A stretch of DNA of 64,000 nucleotides from Marisimplicoccus sp038147335 (GTDB lineage: Bacteria > Bacteroidota > Bacteroidia > Flavobacteriales > Flavobacteriaceae): contig JAYQTK010000002.1 of NCBI GenBank assembly GCA_038147335.1, positions 372,001 to 436,000 on the forward strand, read 5' to 3'. The stretch's first letter is position 1. Each line of letters begins with the position of its first letter. Positions 7,277-16,576 of this stretch are shown here, piece by piece. Made by a program: the position numbers and the translations under genes. The notes under the pieces are model-generated. The model made no database searches. It had not been told where the DNA came from and saw only the letters and a list, made by a program, of their open reading frames with translations.

Positions 7277-8503
7277 TTAGTTTAATGCTCTAAGTCTTTT
7301 TATAAGTGGAGGATGAGAGTAATGAAAGAATACATACAAGGGATGAGGATAGATATTAGAAAGGCTATCAACAGATAGTTTCTTTAATGCTAGTGCTAAA
7401 TCTTCTCCATTAAAGGTCTGTTTTGCATAGGCATCTGCTTCAAACTCATTTTTTCTACTTATATAGTTCATTAGAATTCCTGATAACATTGAGATTGGAG
7501 AAAACACTATACTAAATCCTATCAATCCGAGATGGAAAGAAATATCTGAACCTCCTAATGCTGAAGAAATTTCTGGAAGGCTTAAACATAGTTCAAAGAA
7601 AAAAGTCATTATTCCAATTTGAATTATTGAGAATACTAAACCTGAAAAAATATGTTTTTTCTTAAAATGACCAACCTCATGGGCAAGAACGGCTACCAAT
7701 TCGTTTTCAGTATGTTTCTCTATCAAAGTGTCATACAATGCTATAGTTTTTCTGGGACCTAGACCACTAAAAAATGCATTTGCTTTTGTTGATCTTTTTG
7801 AACCATCAATAACATAAATATTTTTTAATAAATACCCAACCTTCTTTGAGTAATCTTCTATCTTATTCCTTAACTCTCCATCCTCTAGTGGTGTTAATTT
7901 GTTGAATATTGGAACAATCAAATCTGCGTAAAACATATTAATGAATATCATTAATATTGATAGACCTATCCACAACCATAGCCAAAAACCTTGATTTATT
8001 TTATCATATAGGTATAGTGCAAGAAAAAGTAAAGCTCCTCCAATTAAAATGGAAAGAACAGAAGACTTAATTATATCCAGAAAAAAAGTTGTTTTTGTAG
8101 TCTTATTAAAACCAAATTTTTCTTCAATTACAAATGTGTTATAATATGAAAATGGTAATGAAATTAGGGTATTTATCAGGAATAAAGTTAAAAAGAATAG
8201 TCCCGATTTAATATAGCTTGATTCAAAACTGCTAACCAAATCGTTAATTATACCATACCCATTAAAAACTAAAAGAGAAAATACTAACAAGAAACTTATA
8301 GTACTTGAAAGAAAACCTATTTTATTTTTTGATATAGAGTAATCTTTAGCTTTCTTATATTTTTCTTTTTCATAAAAGTCTTTCAATTCATTTGGAATAT
8401 CATCTTTCCAGTTTTTATGATTTATATAATCTAAAATATTTGAAAACAAGTAATTAAAAATCACTAGTCCTGTAATAATAAAAAACCAACTTTCTGTTGA
8501 CAT
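7277..8503 (-). CDS. M48 family metalloprotease (Ste24/CAAX-type)
   Basis: The 408-residue membrane protease has about seven membrane helices, the zinc motif HEVGH near residue 275 and a downstream NEFEAD near residue 347 supplying the third ligand. Its size and the N-terminal DIPNELKDFYEKEKYKKA segment match the Ste24p/CAAX prenyl protease 1 type of M48 and not HtpX. Bacteria do not farnesylate CAAX proteins, so the likely job is membrane protein quality control. It is probably co-transcribed with the downstream asparaginase gene. Homology is clear and all catalytic residues are present. Confidence 0.93.
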   Translation of the reverse strand: MSTESWFFIITGLVIFNYLFSNILDYINHKNWKDDIPNELKDFYEKEKYKKAKDYSISKNKIGFLSSTISFLLVFSLLVFNGYGIINDLVSSFESSYIKSGLFFLTLFLINTLISLPFSYYNTFVIEEKFGFNKTTKTTFFLDIIKSSVLSILIGGALLFLALYLYDKINQGFWLWLWIGLSILMIFINMFYADLIVPIFNKLTPLEDGELRNKIEDYSKKVGYLLKNIYVIDGSKRSTKANAFFSGLGPRKTIALYDTLIEKHTENELVAVLAHEVGHFKKKHIFSGLVFSIIQIGIMTFFFELCLSLPEISSALGGSDISFHLGLIGFSIVFSPISMLSGILMNYISRKNEFEADAYAKQTFNGEDLALALKKLSVDSLSNIYPHPLYVFFHYSHPPLIKRLRALN

Positions 8504-8544
8504 AAATTTGAATTTGAATAAATTAGATTTAAATGTAATAAAAG

Positions 8545-8733
8545 ATGATTAATAAGTATACAATTGTTGGAACTTTAGGTATTTTAATTTTTAGCTCTGG
8601 TTTATGCGTATTTGGAGAGGCTATAATTAGAAAATCACAGAACCTTGATTTTTTCTTAATAGGTACAATTTCGTTAGTACTAATAAATGCAGGTGCATGC
8701 ATAATGATAAAAACCAAAGAATTATCTAGTTAG
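8545..8733 (+). CDS. Small two-TM membrane protein, unknown
   Basis: This 62-residue protein from an ATG at 8545 has two hydrophobic helices (about residues 7-25 and 36-54) separated by a short KSQNLDF loop, with a charged C terminus. I do not recognise a family. It is preferred over the opposite-strand reading of the same bases because it gives a clean two-helix hairpin and fits between the M48 gene (divergent) and the DUF2834 gene (convergent, 8-nt overlap). It could be a real small membrane protein or a chance frame. Confidence 0.5.
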   Translation: MINKYTIVGTLGILIFSSGLCVFGEAIIRKSQNLDFFLIGTISLVLINAGACIMIKTKELSS

Positions 8734-9025
8734 ACTCATAGGTGTCATAAAGATAAAATGGTAATGCTAACGAGAAGCCTACAAAGAAAGGCAATAAATA
8801 CCTAAATATTTTTTTTGGCTTAGACCAATAAGTATAAATTATATATATTAAAAAAGTAAGTGCAGCAATACTTAAGTCATATGAAATCATAGATACTGCA
8901 TAATTTTCATAAAGCAATCCCCAAAAACCTTCCATTGACCAATTGTTAAGCTCTAAAAATTTATAGAGATTATAATAAGGTAGTATAGTACCCAGTATAC
9001 ATAAAATAAGATATATTTTTTTCAT
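8726..9025 (-). CDS. DUF2834 family membrane protein
   Basis: The 99-residue protein has three membrane helices. The opening YLILCILGTILPYYNLYKF, the central SMISYDLSIAALTF and the closing GFSLALPFYLY follow the pattern of the DUF2834 family, for which no function is established. It is the last gene of the minus-strand run that begins at glpK and starts 2 nt after the MBL-fold hydrolase. It overlaps the small plus-strand membrane protein by 8 nt at its 3' end. Confidence 0.75.
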   Translation of the reverse strand: MKKIYLILCILGTILPYYNLYKFLELNNWSMEGFWGLLYENYAVSMISYDLSIAALTFLIYIIYTYWSKPKKIFRYLLPFFVGFSLALPFYLYDTYESN

Positions 9026-9027
9026 AG

Positions 9028-9705
9028 TTAAATTGTTATATGTTCCATAGGTTTAATAATTAGGAGTTCTTTTTTAACTCTTTTAAACTCGTCAATTGCT
9101 TTAGCCTGATCAATTTCAATTAAACCAAACGTGTCAAAATGATATCCTAAAATTTTATTACATTTTAAAAAGTCTGAAGCAATTATTGCGTCTTTGTAAC
9201 CCATTGTAAAATTATCACCAATTGGAAGAATTGCAAGATCTAATTTATATTGAAGTGGAATAAGTTTCATATCATATGTAAGTGCAGTATCCCCTGCTAT
9301 ATATAATGACTTATTATTTGCAGAAATTATAAATCCTCCCGGTTGCCCTCCATTTGATCCATCAGGAAAAGTGGAAGTGTGAATTGCATTTACATACTTT
9401 ACTTCGCCAAAATCAAAATCCCATTTTCCACCATGATTCATTGGGTGGCCTTTTAGACCTTTATTCTGGAAATGATTTACGATTTCAAAATTAGAAACTA
9501 TAACTGAATCATTTTGCTTAGCAAGTTTTTCTACATCTAAAGTATGATCTTGATGTGCATGAGTGATCAGTATAAAGTCAGGTTTTAAATCATCTAAATT
9601 AATTTCTGATGCCATAGGATTTCCTGAGATAAATGGATCAACAATAATTGAGTATTCATTAATTTTTATCTCTAATGTAGCATGACCTAAAAAAGTTATT
9701 TTCAT
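9028..9705 (-). CDS. Metal-dependent hydrolase, MBL fold (UPF0173/UlaG-like)
   Basis: The 225-residue protein has the metallo-beta-lactamase fold motifs: an opening KITFLGHATLEI, VDPFISGNP, the metal motif THAHQDHTLD near residue 50, HMN-type and AGDT segments further on, and GYHFDTFG near the C terminus. This pattern fits the UPF0173 group of small cytoplasmic hydrolases, related to UlaG lactonase. The natural substrate is unknown. It sits 2 nt downstream of the GDPD gene in the glycerol operon, which may hint at phosphodiester or lactone processing, but that is only inference. Confidence 0.85.
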   Translation of the reverse strand: MKITFLGHATLEIKINEYSIIVDPFISGNPMASEINLDDLKPDFILITHAHQDHTLDVEKLAKQNDSVIVSNFEIVNHFQNKGLKGHPMNHGGKWDFDFGEVKYVNAIHTSTFPDGSNGGQPGGFIISANNKSLYIAGDTALTYDMKLIPLQYKLDLAILPIGDNFTMGYKDAIIASDFLKCNKILGYHFDTFGLIEIDQAKAIDEFKRVKKELLIIKPMEHITI

Positions 9706-9707
9706 AA

Positions 9708-10463
9708 TTATTTATTAATTCTTTCTGGATAGTCAGTAATTATCGCATCAACTCCCATTGATTTCATCCTCTTTATATTCATAGGATCATTAATTGTGTA
9801 GGGATGAACTTGGATATTATTAGACTTAATTTTTTTTACTATTTGCTTTGTTAAAAACTTATTATTTGGGTTTAAAGCAAGAGCATTAATTTTTCTAGCT
9901 AATTTAATTGCATCATCAATTTTATATAATGAATCTACTAATATTGCAATTGGCACATCTTGATTAGCATTTCTAAACTTTATTAACTCATCCCATCTAA
10001 AGCTTGATATTATAAATTTTGAGGGAGGAAGACTAAACTTACTTATGTGTTCAATTATAATTTTATTGGTCTCAAGTGCAGTATTTTTTCCTTTGAGCTC
10101 AATATTTAAAAATATATTTTCAGGAATTATATCTATTACCTCATTTAGTGTTGGTATGGATAATCCTCCTACTAATTTTACTTTTTTAATTGAGTCTAAA
10201 GAAATTTCCTCAATAAATGCATTTGAATTTGATAATCGAGTTAAAAATGGATCATGGTAAACTACCAACTCTCCAGTTTTTGATTTGAATACATCAATTT
10301 CGATTCCATCAACATTTAACTCAATTGCTTTTTTGACTGACTCAACAGTGTTTTCTAAAGCGTGTCCCATAGCACCTCTGTGCCCTACTACTATTACATC
10401 CTTATTAGAAAGGCAAGAGCCTAAAAAAGTAATAAATATTAGTAATAATATATTTCTGTGCAC
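9708..10463 (-). CDS. Glycerophosphodiester phosphodiesterase lipoprotein
   Basis: GDPD enzymes split glycerophosphodiesters, such as deacylated phospholipids, into glycerol-3-phosphate and an alcohol. The 251-residue protein starts at a GTG whose first base is the last base of the upstream SDR stop codon (TAGTG). It has a lipoprotein signal (IFITFLGSC), then the catalytic VVGHRGAMGHALENT near residue 25, GIEIDVFKSK and VVYHDPFLTR, with both catalytic His and the metal-binding Glu and Asp. The context with glpK, glpD and glpF indicates that it supplies glycerol-3-phosphate or glycerol. It is anchored in a membrane facing the periplasm. Confidence 0.92.
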   Translation of the reverse strand: MHRNILLLIFITFLGSCLSNKDVIVVGHRGAMGHALENTVESVKKAIELNVDGIEIDVFKSKTGELVVYHDPFLTRLSNSNAFIEEISLDSIKKVKLVGGLSIPTLNEVIDIIPENIFLNIELKGKNTALETNKIIIEHISKFSLPPSKFIISSFRWDELIKFRNANQDVPIAILVDSLYKIDDAIKLARKINALALNPNNKFLTKQIVKKIKSNNIQVHPYTINDPMNIKRMKSMGVDAIITDYPERINK

Positions 10464-11221
10464 TATTTTCTATTTAATACTGTAGATGATGCCTGAGATT
10501 TTGCAAGGACTGTCAAGTCACTTATGTTAACATTATCTGGACAGTTTACAATAAATGATATGACCTTAGCAATATCATCTCCGATCAAAGGGTTTAATCC
10601 TTCATATACCGATTTAGATCTATTTTTATCATTTTTAAATCTAACCATTGAGAAGTTAGTCTCAACAAGACCAGGGTTTACCTGTGAAACTTTAATATTA
10701 TATTTATTTAAGTCAATTCGCATGCCCTGAGATATTGCATCTACAGCAAATTTTGAAGCACAGTAAATATTTCCTTTAGGGTATACTTCTTTTCCAGCAA
10801 TTGAACCTATGTTAATTATGTGTCCGCTATTATTTTTAATCATTGAATCTAACACATACTTTGTAACATATAGTAACCCTTTTACATTAGTATCTATCAT
10901 CATATCCCAATCTTCAATATCTCCTTCATAAATAAAATCAAGTCCATGCGCATTACCGGCATTATTGATAAGGAGTTCAATTTTATTCCATGAATTATCT
11001 AGTGATGAAATTTTTTTAGAAACTTCTTGATGGTTCCTTACATCAAATTCGAGTGTTATGACTTTTGTTGTTGATGATAGATTATCCTTTAGTTCATCAA
11101 GTTTTTCTTTATTTCTTCCACATAGAATCAATGAATATTTATTGGCTAATTCATATGCAGTTGATTCCCCAATTCCTGAAGTTGCTCCAGTTATTAGTGC
11201 TATCTTTTTATTGTCTCCCAT
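10463..11221 (-). CDS. SDR family NAD(P)-dependent oxidoreductase (YdfG-like)
   Basis: The 252-residue protein is a classical short-chain dehydrogenase: ALITGATSGIGE near the N terminus for cofactor binding, LLINNAGNAHG near residue 85, catalytic Ser in INIGSIAGKEVY, and YCASK with catalytic Tyr and Lys near residue 155. The pattern is closest to the YdfG 3-hydroxy acid dehydrogenase group. It lies between glpF (no gap) and the GDPD gene (1-nt overlap), which suggests a role with glycerol-derived or hydroxy-acid substrates. The exact substrate cannot be read from the sequence. Confidence 0.88.
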   Translation of the reverse strand: MGDNKKIALITGATSGIGESTAYELANKYSLILCGRNKEKLDELKDNLSSTTKVITLEFDVRNHQEVSKKISSLDNSWNKIELLINNAGNAHGLDFIYEGDIEDWDMMIDTNVKGLLYVTKYVLDSMIKNNSGHIINIGSIAGKEVYPKGNIYCASKFAVDAISQGMRIDLNKYNIKVSQVNPGLVETNFSMVRFKNDKNRSKSVYEGLNPLIGDDIAKVISFIVNCPDNVNISDLTVLAKSQASSTVLNRK

Positions 11222-11959
11222 CTAACTAAAATATACATATAACAAGCCTGCAGCAACAGCACCTAATGAAGGACCTAAAACAGGGACCCAACTATAAGCC
11301 CAATCTGAAATTTTATTTTTTCTGGGTATTAACTGATATACAATTCTTGGTCCTAAATCCCTTGCTGGATTAATTGCATAACCTGTAGTACCTCCCAAAC
11401 TTAAACCTATAACCCAAACTAATATACCAACCGGAAGCGCACCAAGTGATCCAATACCAAAATTTGCATCTAATCCTTCAACTATTATATTTGGTTCAAC
11501 TATATATAATATTCCAAATATTAACATAAATGTTGCAAGAAACTCACTAAAAAAATTATTCTTAAAATTTCTTATTGCTGGAGAAGTACAGAATGAGCCC
11601 ATTACAGCAGCTTCATTTTTTGTAGCTCTATAATGGTCGATGTAAAATATATAAGTTAGCCAACTACCCAGCATAGCACCTAATATCTGAGCTATAATAT
11701 ATCCAAGAGCTAATTCAGATGAAAATTTACCAGCAACTAAAAGACCAATAGTTACAGCTGGATTAAGATGAGCTCCACTAAATTGTCCTGTAATATATGC
11801 TGCGACAAAAACAGCAAAACCCCATGCTGTAGTAATTGTAATTAAAGGTGTTTGATCAAAACCTTTAGTTTTTGAAAGGCTGACATTTGCTACAATTCCA
11901 GATCCTAAAAGAAGTAAAATTGCAGTTCCTACAAACTCAGCAATGTAAGGACTTATCAT
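11222..11959 (-). CDS. glpF: Glycerol uptake facilitator (MIP family)
   Basis: The 245-residue channel has six membrane helices and both half-helix motifs, GAHLNPAVTIG near residue 65 and GYAINPARDLGPR near residue 200. The Asp after NPAR is typical of glycerol facilitators and not of water-only aquaporins. It would let glycerol diffuse across the inner membrane for trapping by GlpK. Its ATG overlaps the glpD stop by 4 nt, and the SDR gene follows directly. No anomalies are seen. Confidence 0.93.
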   Translation of the reverse strand: MISPYIAEFVGTAILLLLGSGIVANVSLSKTKGFDQTPLITITTAWGFAVFVAAYITGQFSGAHLNPAVTIGLLVAGKFSSELALGYIIAQILGAMLGSWLTYIFYIDHYRATKNEAAVMGSFCTSPAIRNFKNNFFSEFLATFMLIFGILYIVEPNIIVEGLDANFGIGSLGALPVGILVWVIGLSLGGTTGYAINPARDLGPRIVYQLIPRKNKISDWAYSWVPVLGPSLGAVAAGLLYVYFS

Positions 11960-13503
11960 ACTATATAATTTTTGATTAATTTATTAAAATTTTTTAACTC
12001 TTCGTCAATCCACTTTTGATCCTTATCTAAAACCTCAGCCATTTTATCTGCCACCTTTGGAGCAATTCTTTTAGACTCTTTTGCGTCTAGAAAAATACAT
12101 CTTGTTCTCCTCGCTAAAACATCTTCAAGTGTAAGTGCCATTTCATGTATAATTGACCACTCTATAATATTATTTGTTATATAAATTTTATCTGAAAGTG
12201 AAATGTTATCAGTTTTTCCACCTAGTGCCTCAACTTCTTTTTTTAAGGATCCATATACATGCATTGGATCTGACCATTCAACTCTTTTCTTATAACCAAA
12301 AAGTTTAGTTTTTTGAGTCTTACATTTCTTCTTTTTTAATTTATTTATTGAAATTGCAGCATTGATTGCATCTTCTGCAATTTTTCTATAAGTTGTCCAC
12401 TTTCCACCAAGAACGCTAATTAACCCTGATGGCGCAATATCGATTTTATGACTTCTTGAGACTTCTTTAGTAGATTTTTTATTTGAAGTTGCCGCTAATG
12501 GTCTTAAGCCTGCAAATACAGATTTTATATCAGAAATCTTAGGCTTTACTGACATATATTGACTTGCATTATTTAATATAAATTCAATTTCATCTTTCAG
12601 GGGACTTGGTTCTATGCTTGCTGTTTTAACTTGAGTATCCGTAGTTCCAACAACAACATAATTTTTCCATGGAACTGCAAATAGGACCCTACCATCAGAA
12701 GTTTGAGGTATTAAAATTGCATGCTTACTTTTTAAGAATTTTTTTTCTAAAACTATGTGGACTCCCTGACTAGGTTGAATCATTTTATCTATGTCTGGTT
12801 GATCCATCCTGATAATCTCTTCAGCAAATACACCAGTAGCATTTACAACAACTTTACCTTTGACTTTATATTTTTTTGAGCTCAATGTATCCTGAAATTC
12901 TACACCTATTATTTCATCTTTATCCTTTATGAGTTTTTCAACACTGCAATGATTTAATAAAGCAGTTTTTTTTGAATCTGCAGTTAGTGCAAGAGTAATT
13001 GCCATTCTAGAGTCATCAAATTGTCCGTCATGATAAATTACACCACCCTTTAATCCTTTTTTGTTAACATTGGGAATTAGTTTAAGAGTTTCTTCTTTTG
13101 AAATGATTATTGATTTTCCTAAACCAAGGTTTCCAGCCATCATATCATAAATTTTCATTCCTATTCCATAGAAAGGACTAGACCACCAATCATATGATGG
13201 AATTACAAAACTTAAGTCTCGAACTAGATGAGGTGCATTTCTCTTTAAAATTCCTCTCTCTTTTAAAGATTCAATTACAAGAGTTATATCACCATTTTGA
13301 AGATATCTAACACCTCCATGAATAAGCTTTGTACTTCTAGATGAAGTACCTTTTCCAAAATCATACTTTTCTAAAAGTAAAGTTCTATATCCCCTTTTTG
13401 ATGCATCAACAGCTATTCCTAGACCAGAGGCTCCTCCTCCAATTATGATTATATCCCATTGACTAACTTTATTTAACTTATCTAAAGAATCAGATCTATT
13501 CAT
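11956..13503 (-). CDS. glpD: Glycerol-3-phosphate dehydrogenase, FAD-dependent
   Basis: GlpD oxidises glycerol-3-phosphate to dihydroxyacetone phosphate at the inner membrane and passes electrons to the quinone pool. The 515-residue protein shows the FAD-binding IIIGGGASGLGIAVDAS near residue 20, the family motif TSSRSTKLIHGGVRYLQ near residue 55, and VFAGLRPLAA and GGKWTTYR in the C-terminal half. It overlaps glpK by 8 nt upstream and glpF by 4 nt downstream, so the three genes are translationally coupled. Length and motifs are normal. Confidence 0.95.
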   Translation of the reverse strand: MNRSDSLDKLNKVSQWDIIIIGGGASGLGIAVDASKRGYRTLLLEKYDFGKGTSSRSTKLIHGGVRYLQNGDITLVIESLKERGILKRNAPHLVRDLSFVIPSYDWWSSPFYGIGMKIYDMMAGNLGLGKSIIISKEETLKLIPNVNKKGLKGGVIYHDGQFDDSRMAITLALTADSKKTALLNHCSVEKLIKDKDEIIGVEFQDTLSSKKYKVKGKVVVNATGVFAEEIIRMDQPDIDKMIQPSQGVHIVLEKKFLKSKHAILIPQTSDGRVLFAVPWKNYVVVGTTDTQVKTASIEPSPLKDEIEFILNNASQYMSVKPKISDIKSVFAGLRPLAATSNKKSTKEVSRSHKIDIAPSGLISVLGGKWTTYRKIAEDAINAAISINKLKKKKCKTQKTKLFGYKKRVEWSDPMHVYGSLKKEVEALGGKTDNISLSDKIYITNNIIEWSIIHEMALTLEDVLARRTRCIFLDAKESKRIAPKVADKMAEVLDKDQKWIDEELKNFNKLIKNYIV

Positions 13504-14986
13504 TAACTTTTAATAGTCTATTAATTCTATTTTGCCAAAGTTCTATAATATCATTTGATTTAAAACTTGTATCTGGATGAAAAGACATATCCTCTATCCA
13601 TAGTTTTTTTAAATCTGATATATCTTTCCAAAAACCTGTCGCCAATCCTGCAAGAAAAGCAACACCTAAAGCAGTAGTCTCAGTTGTTTTTGGTCTTACA
13701 ACATTTGTGTTTAAAAAATTTGCTTGGATTTGCATTAATAAGTTATTATTGCTTGCACCACCATCAACTTTTAAATCTTTAAATTTTATTCCAGCATCTT
13801 TTTCCATTTCAACAACTATGTCTCTTGTTCTAAGAGCAATTGATTCAAGAGCTGCTCTAGCTATATGGCCATTTTCAGTACCTCTTGTTATTCCAAAAAT
13901 TGTTCCTTGAACGTATGGATCCCAATATGGAGCAGCAAGGCCAGATAATGCTGGAACAAATGTTAAACCTCCATTGTCATTAACTGTTTTAGCCAACTCT
14001 TCAACTTCAGGTGATGATTTTATAATTCCAAGTTGATCTCGTAGCCATTGAATCAAGGCTCCAGCAACAAAAACACTACCCTCAAGTGCATAAGTAATTT
14101 CTCCATTAATTCTCCATGCAATTGTTGAAAGCATTTTGTTTTTCGACATTACAAAATTTTCTCCTGTGTTCATCATACAAAAACAACCTGTACCATAAGT
14201 GTTTTTGATATCACCTTCATTGATGCATAATTGACCAAATAATGCTGCTTGTTGATCACCTGCAATTCCTGAAATTGGAATCTCTACACCTAGAATTTCT
14301 TCATCAATATTAGTAGATACTGAGGATGAGTCGACAACCTTTGGTAGAATATTTTCTGGAACATCAAATAATTCTAGTAATTCTTTGTCCCAATTATCAT
14401 CTTTTATATTGTACAGCAATGTTCTACTAGCATTTGAAGGATCAGTAATGTGAGACTTTCCATTTGTCAGATTCCAAATTAACCATGTATCTACAGTACC
14501 AAATAACAATTTGTTATCATTTGCTTTCTCTCTTAAATCTTGATTATTATCAAGTATCCATTTAATTTTTGTTCCTGAAAAATAGGCATCTATAACAAGA
14601 CCTGTTTTTTGTTGAATCAAAGAGGTTTTATTTTTTTCAATTAGTTCATCACAAAAACTTGCGGTTCTTCTATCCTGCCAAACAATTGCATTATAAACTG
14701 GTTTTCCTGTCTGCTTATCCCAAATTATTGTTGTTTCTCTTTGATTTGTAATACCAATTGAATCTATTTCATTAGGGTCAATTTTTGATTTACTAATTAC
14801 ATCTTTTATAGCCTTTAGTTGTGTATTCCATATTTCAATAGCATCATGCTCTACCCATCCTTCCTTTGGAAAAAATTGATTGAACTCATATTGGGCAATT
14901 TCAATTACCTCAGCATTTTTATTAAAAAGTATTGCTCTTGAACTTGTTGTTCCTGCATCTATTGACAGAATATATTTTTTTACCAT
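13496..14986 (-). CDS. glpK: Glycerol kinase
   Basis: GlpK traps imported glycerol as glycerol-3-phosphate using ATP. The start is placed at the ATG at 14984-14986 (MVKKYILSIDAGTTSSRA); a 13-codon upstream extension would run into the terminator of the preceding gene and has no homology. Family motifs are visible: SIDAGTTSSRAILF at the N terminus, GITNQRETTIIWD, WQDRRT, GIAGDQQAALFGQ near residue 245, and KVDGGASNNN near residue 400. It is the first gene of the glycerol operon. No obvious TAnnTTTG promoter lies in the short gap after the terminator. Confidence 0.95.
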   Translation of the reverse strand: MVKKYILSIDAGTTSSRAILFNKNAEVIEIAQYEFNQFFPKEGWVEHDAIEIWNTQLKAIKDVISKSKIDPNEIDSIGITNQRETTIIWDKQTGKPVYNAIVWQDRRTASFCDELIEKNKTSLIQQKTGLVIDAYFSGTKIKWILDNNQDLREKANDNKLLFGTVDTWLIWNLTNGKSHITDPSNASRTLLYNIKDDNWDKELLELFDVPENILPKVVDSSSVSTNIDEEILGVEIPISGIAGDQQAALFGQLCINEGDIKNTYGTGCFCMMNTGENFVMSKNKMLSTIAWRINGEITYALEGSVFVAGALIQWLRDQLGIIKSSPEVEELAKTVNDNGGLTFVPALSGLAAPYWDPYVQGTIFGITRGTENGHIARAALESIALRTRDIVVEMEKDAGIKFKDLKVDGGASNNNLLMQIQANFLNTNVVRPKTTETTALGVAFLAGLATGFWKDISDLKKLWIEDMSFHPDTSFKSNDIIELWQNRINRLLKVNE

Positions 14987-15007
14987 TTGAAACGATTTAA
15001 TGCAATT

Positions 15008-15037
15008 TAAAAAAAAACCCTCCATAAATGGAGGGTT
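15008..15037 (-). terminator. Rho-independent terminator of the 15068-15760 gene
   Basis: A perfect 10-bp inverted repeat (15016-15025 with 15028-15037) is followed on the minus strand by a run of T (A-tract 15008-15017). It lies 30 nt after the stop of the secreted protein gene and just before glpK, so it separates the two transcription units. Confidence 0.85.
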
Positions 15038-15067
15038 ATGATTTATAAATATAAAATTTCTAATTTT

Positions 15068-15760
15068 TTAATTCCAACCTTTAATTGGCCTGTAAGTCAC
15101 AGAACCACGATAGGTTGAAATAGGTCCAATTTTTTCAAGAAATTTAACAAAAGCTTCTTGTTCTTTTGGAGTATCAACGTTAGTTTTTAATTGAGATGTG
15201 TAGTCAGGATAATTGGCATAAATATAATGAGTCTCTCCTCTTTCACCTGCAGTAAATTGTCCTAACGATACATAACCGCTCGGCTCTACATTCTTCATTA
15301 CCTCTACAAAAGCATTTCCAAAAGCAACTGCATCATCTACATAAAATGACCACTCTTGAGATGACCATACTTCAGGATTTTCTCCAGGAACTCTAATTAA
15401 AGTATTCCCTTGTTTGATTGCAACAATTTTTGCAACACTAGTTATACTATTGTTATATGTAGTGTAAGCATCTCCAGATCTAAGGTCCCTAAGCTCTGCA
15501 AGGCCTTCTGCAGGCCCAATAAAACTTAATATATGAGTTGCTTCAGTCCATTCAGACTTATTAAAGATTCCTAACAAAGAAACAGATGTACCCTCTGGCA
15601 TCTCAATACTAGAATAAAAGTCATCCATAAGTCCTAGAACAATTGGAGCATCACCAGGTTCAACAACAATGTGAACATCTTCCCAGTAAACTTGATCCTG
15701 GGCATTAAGATTAGTAAATGTAAGTGCTAAAACACTTAATAAAAAAAATAACTTTTTCAT
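15068..15760 (-). CDS. Secreted protein of unknown function, paralogue of 24063-24758
   Basis: The 230-residue protein has a cleavable signal peptide ending near NLNAQ. I do not recognise a named family. It has a close-knit paralogue at 24063-24758 with shared motifs in order: W-x-x-V near the N terminus, DxFYSxIxxPEG, ATHxLxFxG, QEW or HQW, GYVSxGQ, GETHYIYxxYPD and a final GW or SW. The two halves (roughly residues 22-110 and 125-225) each look like an alpha-beta unit, so a tandem dimeric alpha-beta barrel fold is possible, but this is inference. It is a single-gene unit with its own terminator. A TATATTTA sequence at 15784-15791 is a weak promoter candidate. Confidence 0.75.
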   Translation of the reverse strand: MKKLFFLLSVLALTFTNLNAQDQVYWEDVHIVVEPGDAPIVLGLMDDFYSSIEMPEGTSVSLLGIFNKSEWTEATHILSFIGPAEGLAELRDLRSGDAYTTYNNSITSVAKIVAIKQGNTLIRVPGENPEVWSSQEWSFYVDDAVAFGNAFVEVMKNVEPSGYVSLGQFTAGERGETHYIYANYPDYTSQLKTNVDTPKEQEAFVKFLEKIGPISTYRGSVTYRPIKGWN

Positions 15761-15826
15761 TATAATTGATTTAAGATTAGTTGTAAATATAGTTATTGAA
15801 TATTAACTGACTGTTAAACAATATAT

Positions 15827-16576
15827 TTATCTTAAAAAACTTCCACCGTTTACATCTATTGTAGATCCTGTAGAATGATCCATCTTACCAGAAACTATTA
15901 GTGATACTAATGGTGATATATCCTTTGGCTCTGTAAGCCTGTCAAGAGTAATACCTTGTTTAACAACATCTTCTCCATGTTTGTCAATAAAACTTTGAGC
16001 CATTTCAGTTCTAACAAATCCAGGAGCAATACTAATTGCTACAATATTATCAGTTTCTCCAAACGATCTTGACATAGTTTTAGTAAGCGAAATCATTCCT
16101 CCCTTAGAACATGCGTAAGAAATATAATCCTCTTGCTCACCCCTAAATGCAGCTCTTGAAGCAATATTAATAAATCTCAATCTAGATTTAATTTTATTTG
16201 CTCTTTTATACTTTATTAACTCTTTAAAAATAAGTGAAGGAGCTTTAAGATTCACATCAATTGTTCTATCAAATAAATCATTCCATTTCTCAAAGTCTAT
16301 TGATATATCAGCAGATTCTGCAATTCCTGCATTATTAATAATACAGTCAGGAAATGATAACTTATCAATTGTATTATTTACTAGATCTTTGACTTGGCTG
16401 GAATCAGATAAATCTGATTGGATTGCAAAAGAATTTGTTTTAGAATCTTTTAATAAAGCATCTAATTCAGATTTATTTTTATTATAATGCAATGCAATAT
16501 CATGACCTTCATTAATTAGAGTACTAGCAATATTAAATCCAATTCCCTTTGATGATCCAGTTAGAAGTATTTTCAT
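15827..16576 (-). CDS. SDR family oxidoreductase (FabG-like)
   Basis: The 249-residue protein is a classical SDR: ILLTGSSKGIGFNIA at the N terminus for NAD(P) binding, CIINNAGIAES near residue 80, catalytic Ser in INIASRAAFRG, and YACSKGG with catalytic Tyr and Lys near residue 155. The C-terminal STGSTIDVNGGSFLR is typical of FabG-type 3-oxoacyl-ACP reductases and related dehydrogenases. It overlaps the S9 peptidase gene by 4 nt (ATGA) and so is co-translated with it. Whether it acts in fatty acid synthesis or on another hydroxy compound is not resolved. Confidence 0.87.
   Translation of the reverse strand: MKILLTGSSKGIGFNIASTLINEGHDIALHYNKNKSELDALLKDSKTNSFAIQSDLSDSSQVKDLVNNTIDKLSFPDCIINNAGIAESADISIDFEKWNDLFDRTIDVNLKAPSLIFKELIKYKRANKIKSRLRFINIASRAAFRGEQEDYISYACSKGGMISLTKTMSRSFGETDNIVAISIAPGFVRTEMAQSFIDKHGEDVVKQGITLDRLTEPKDISPLVSLIVSGKMDHSTGSTIDVNGGSFLR

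Noticed and set aside
8529..8717. Minus-strand open frame overlapping the small two-TM gene
   Set aside because: It has no membrane pattern or family resemblance and is the shadow of the plus-strand frame, which gives a clean two-helix protein.
14987..15025. Longer glycerol kinase start at 15025
   Set aside because: The 13 added codons run into the terminator of the upstream gene and are not like any GlpK N terminus.
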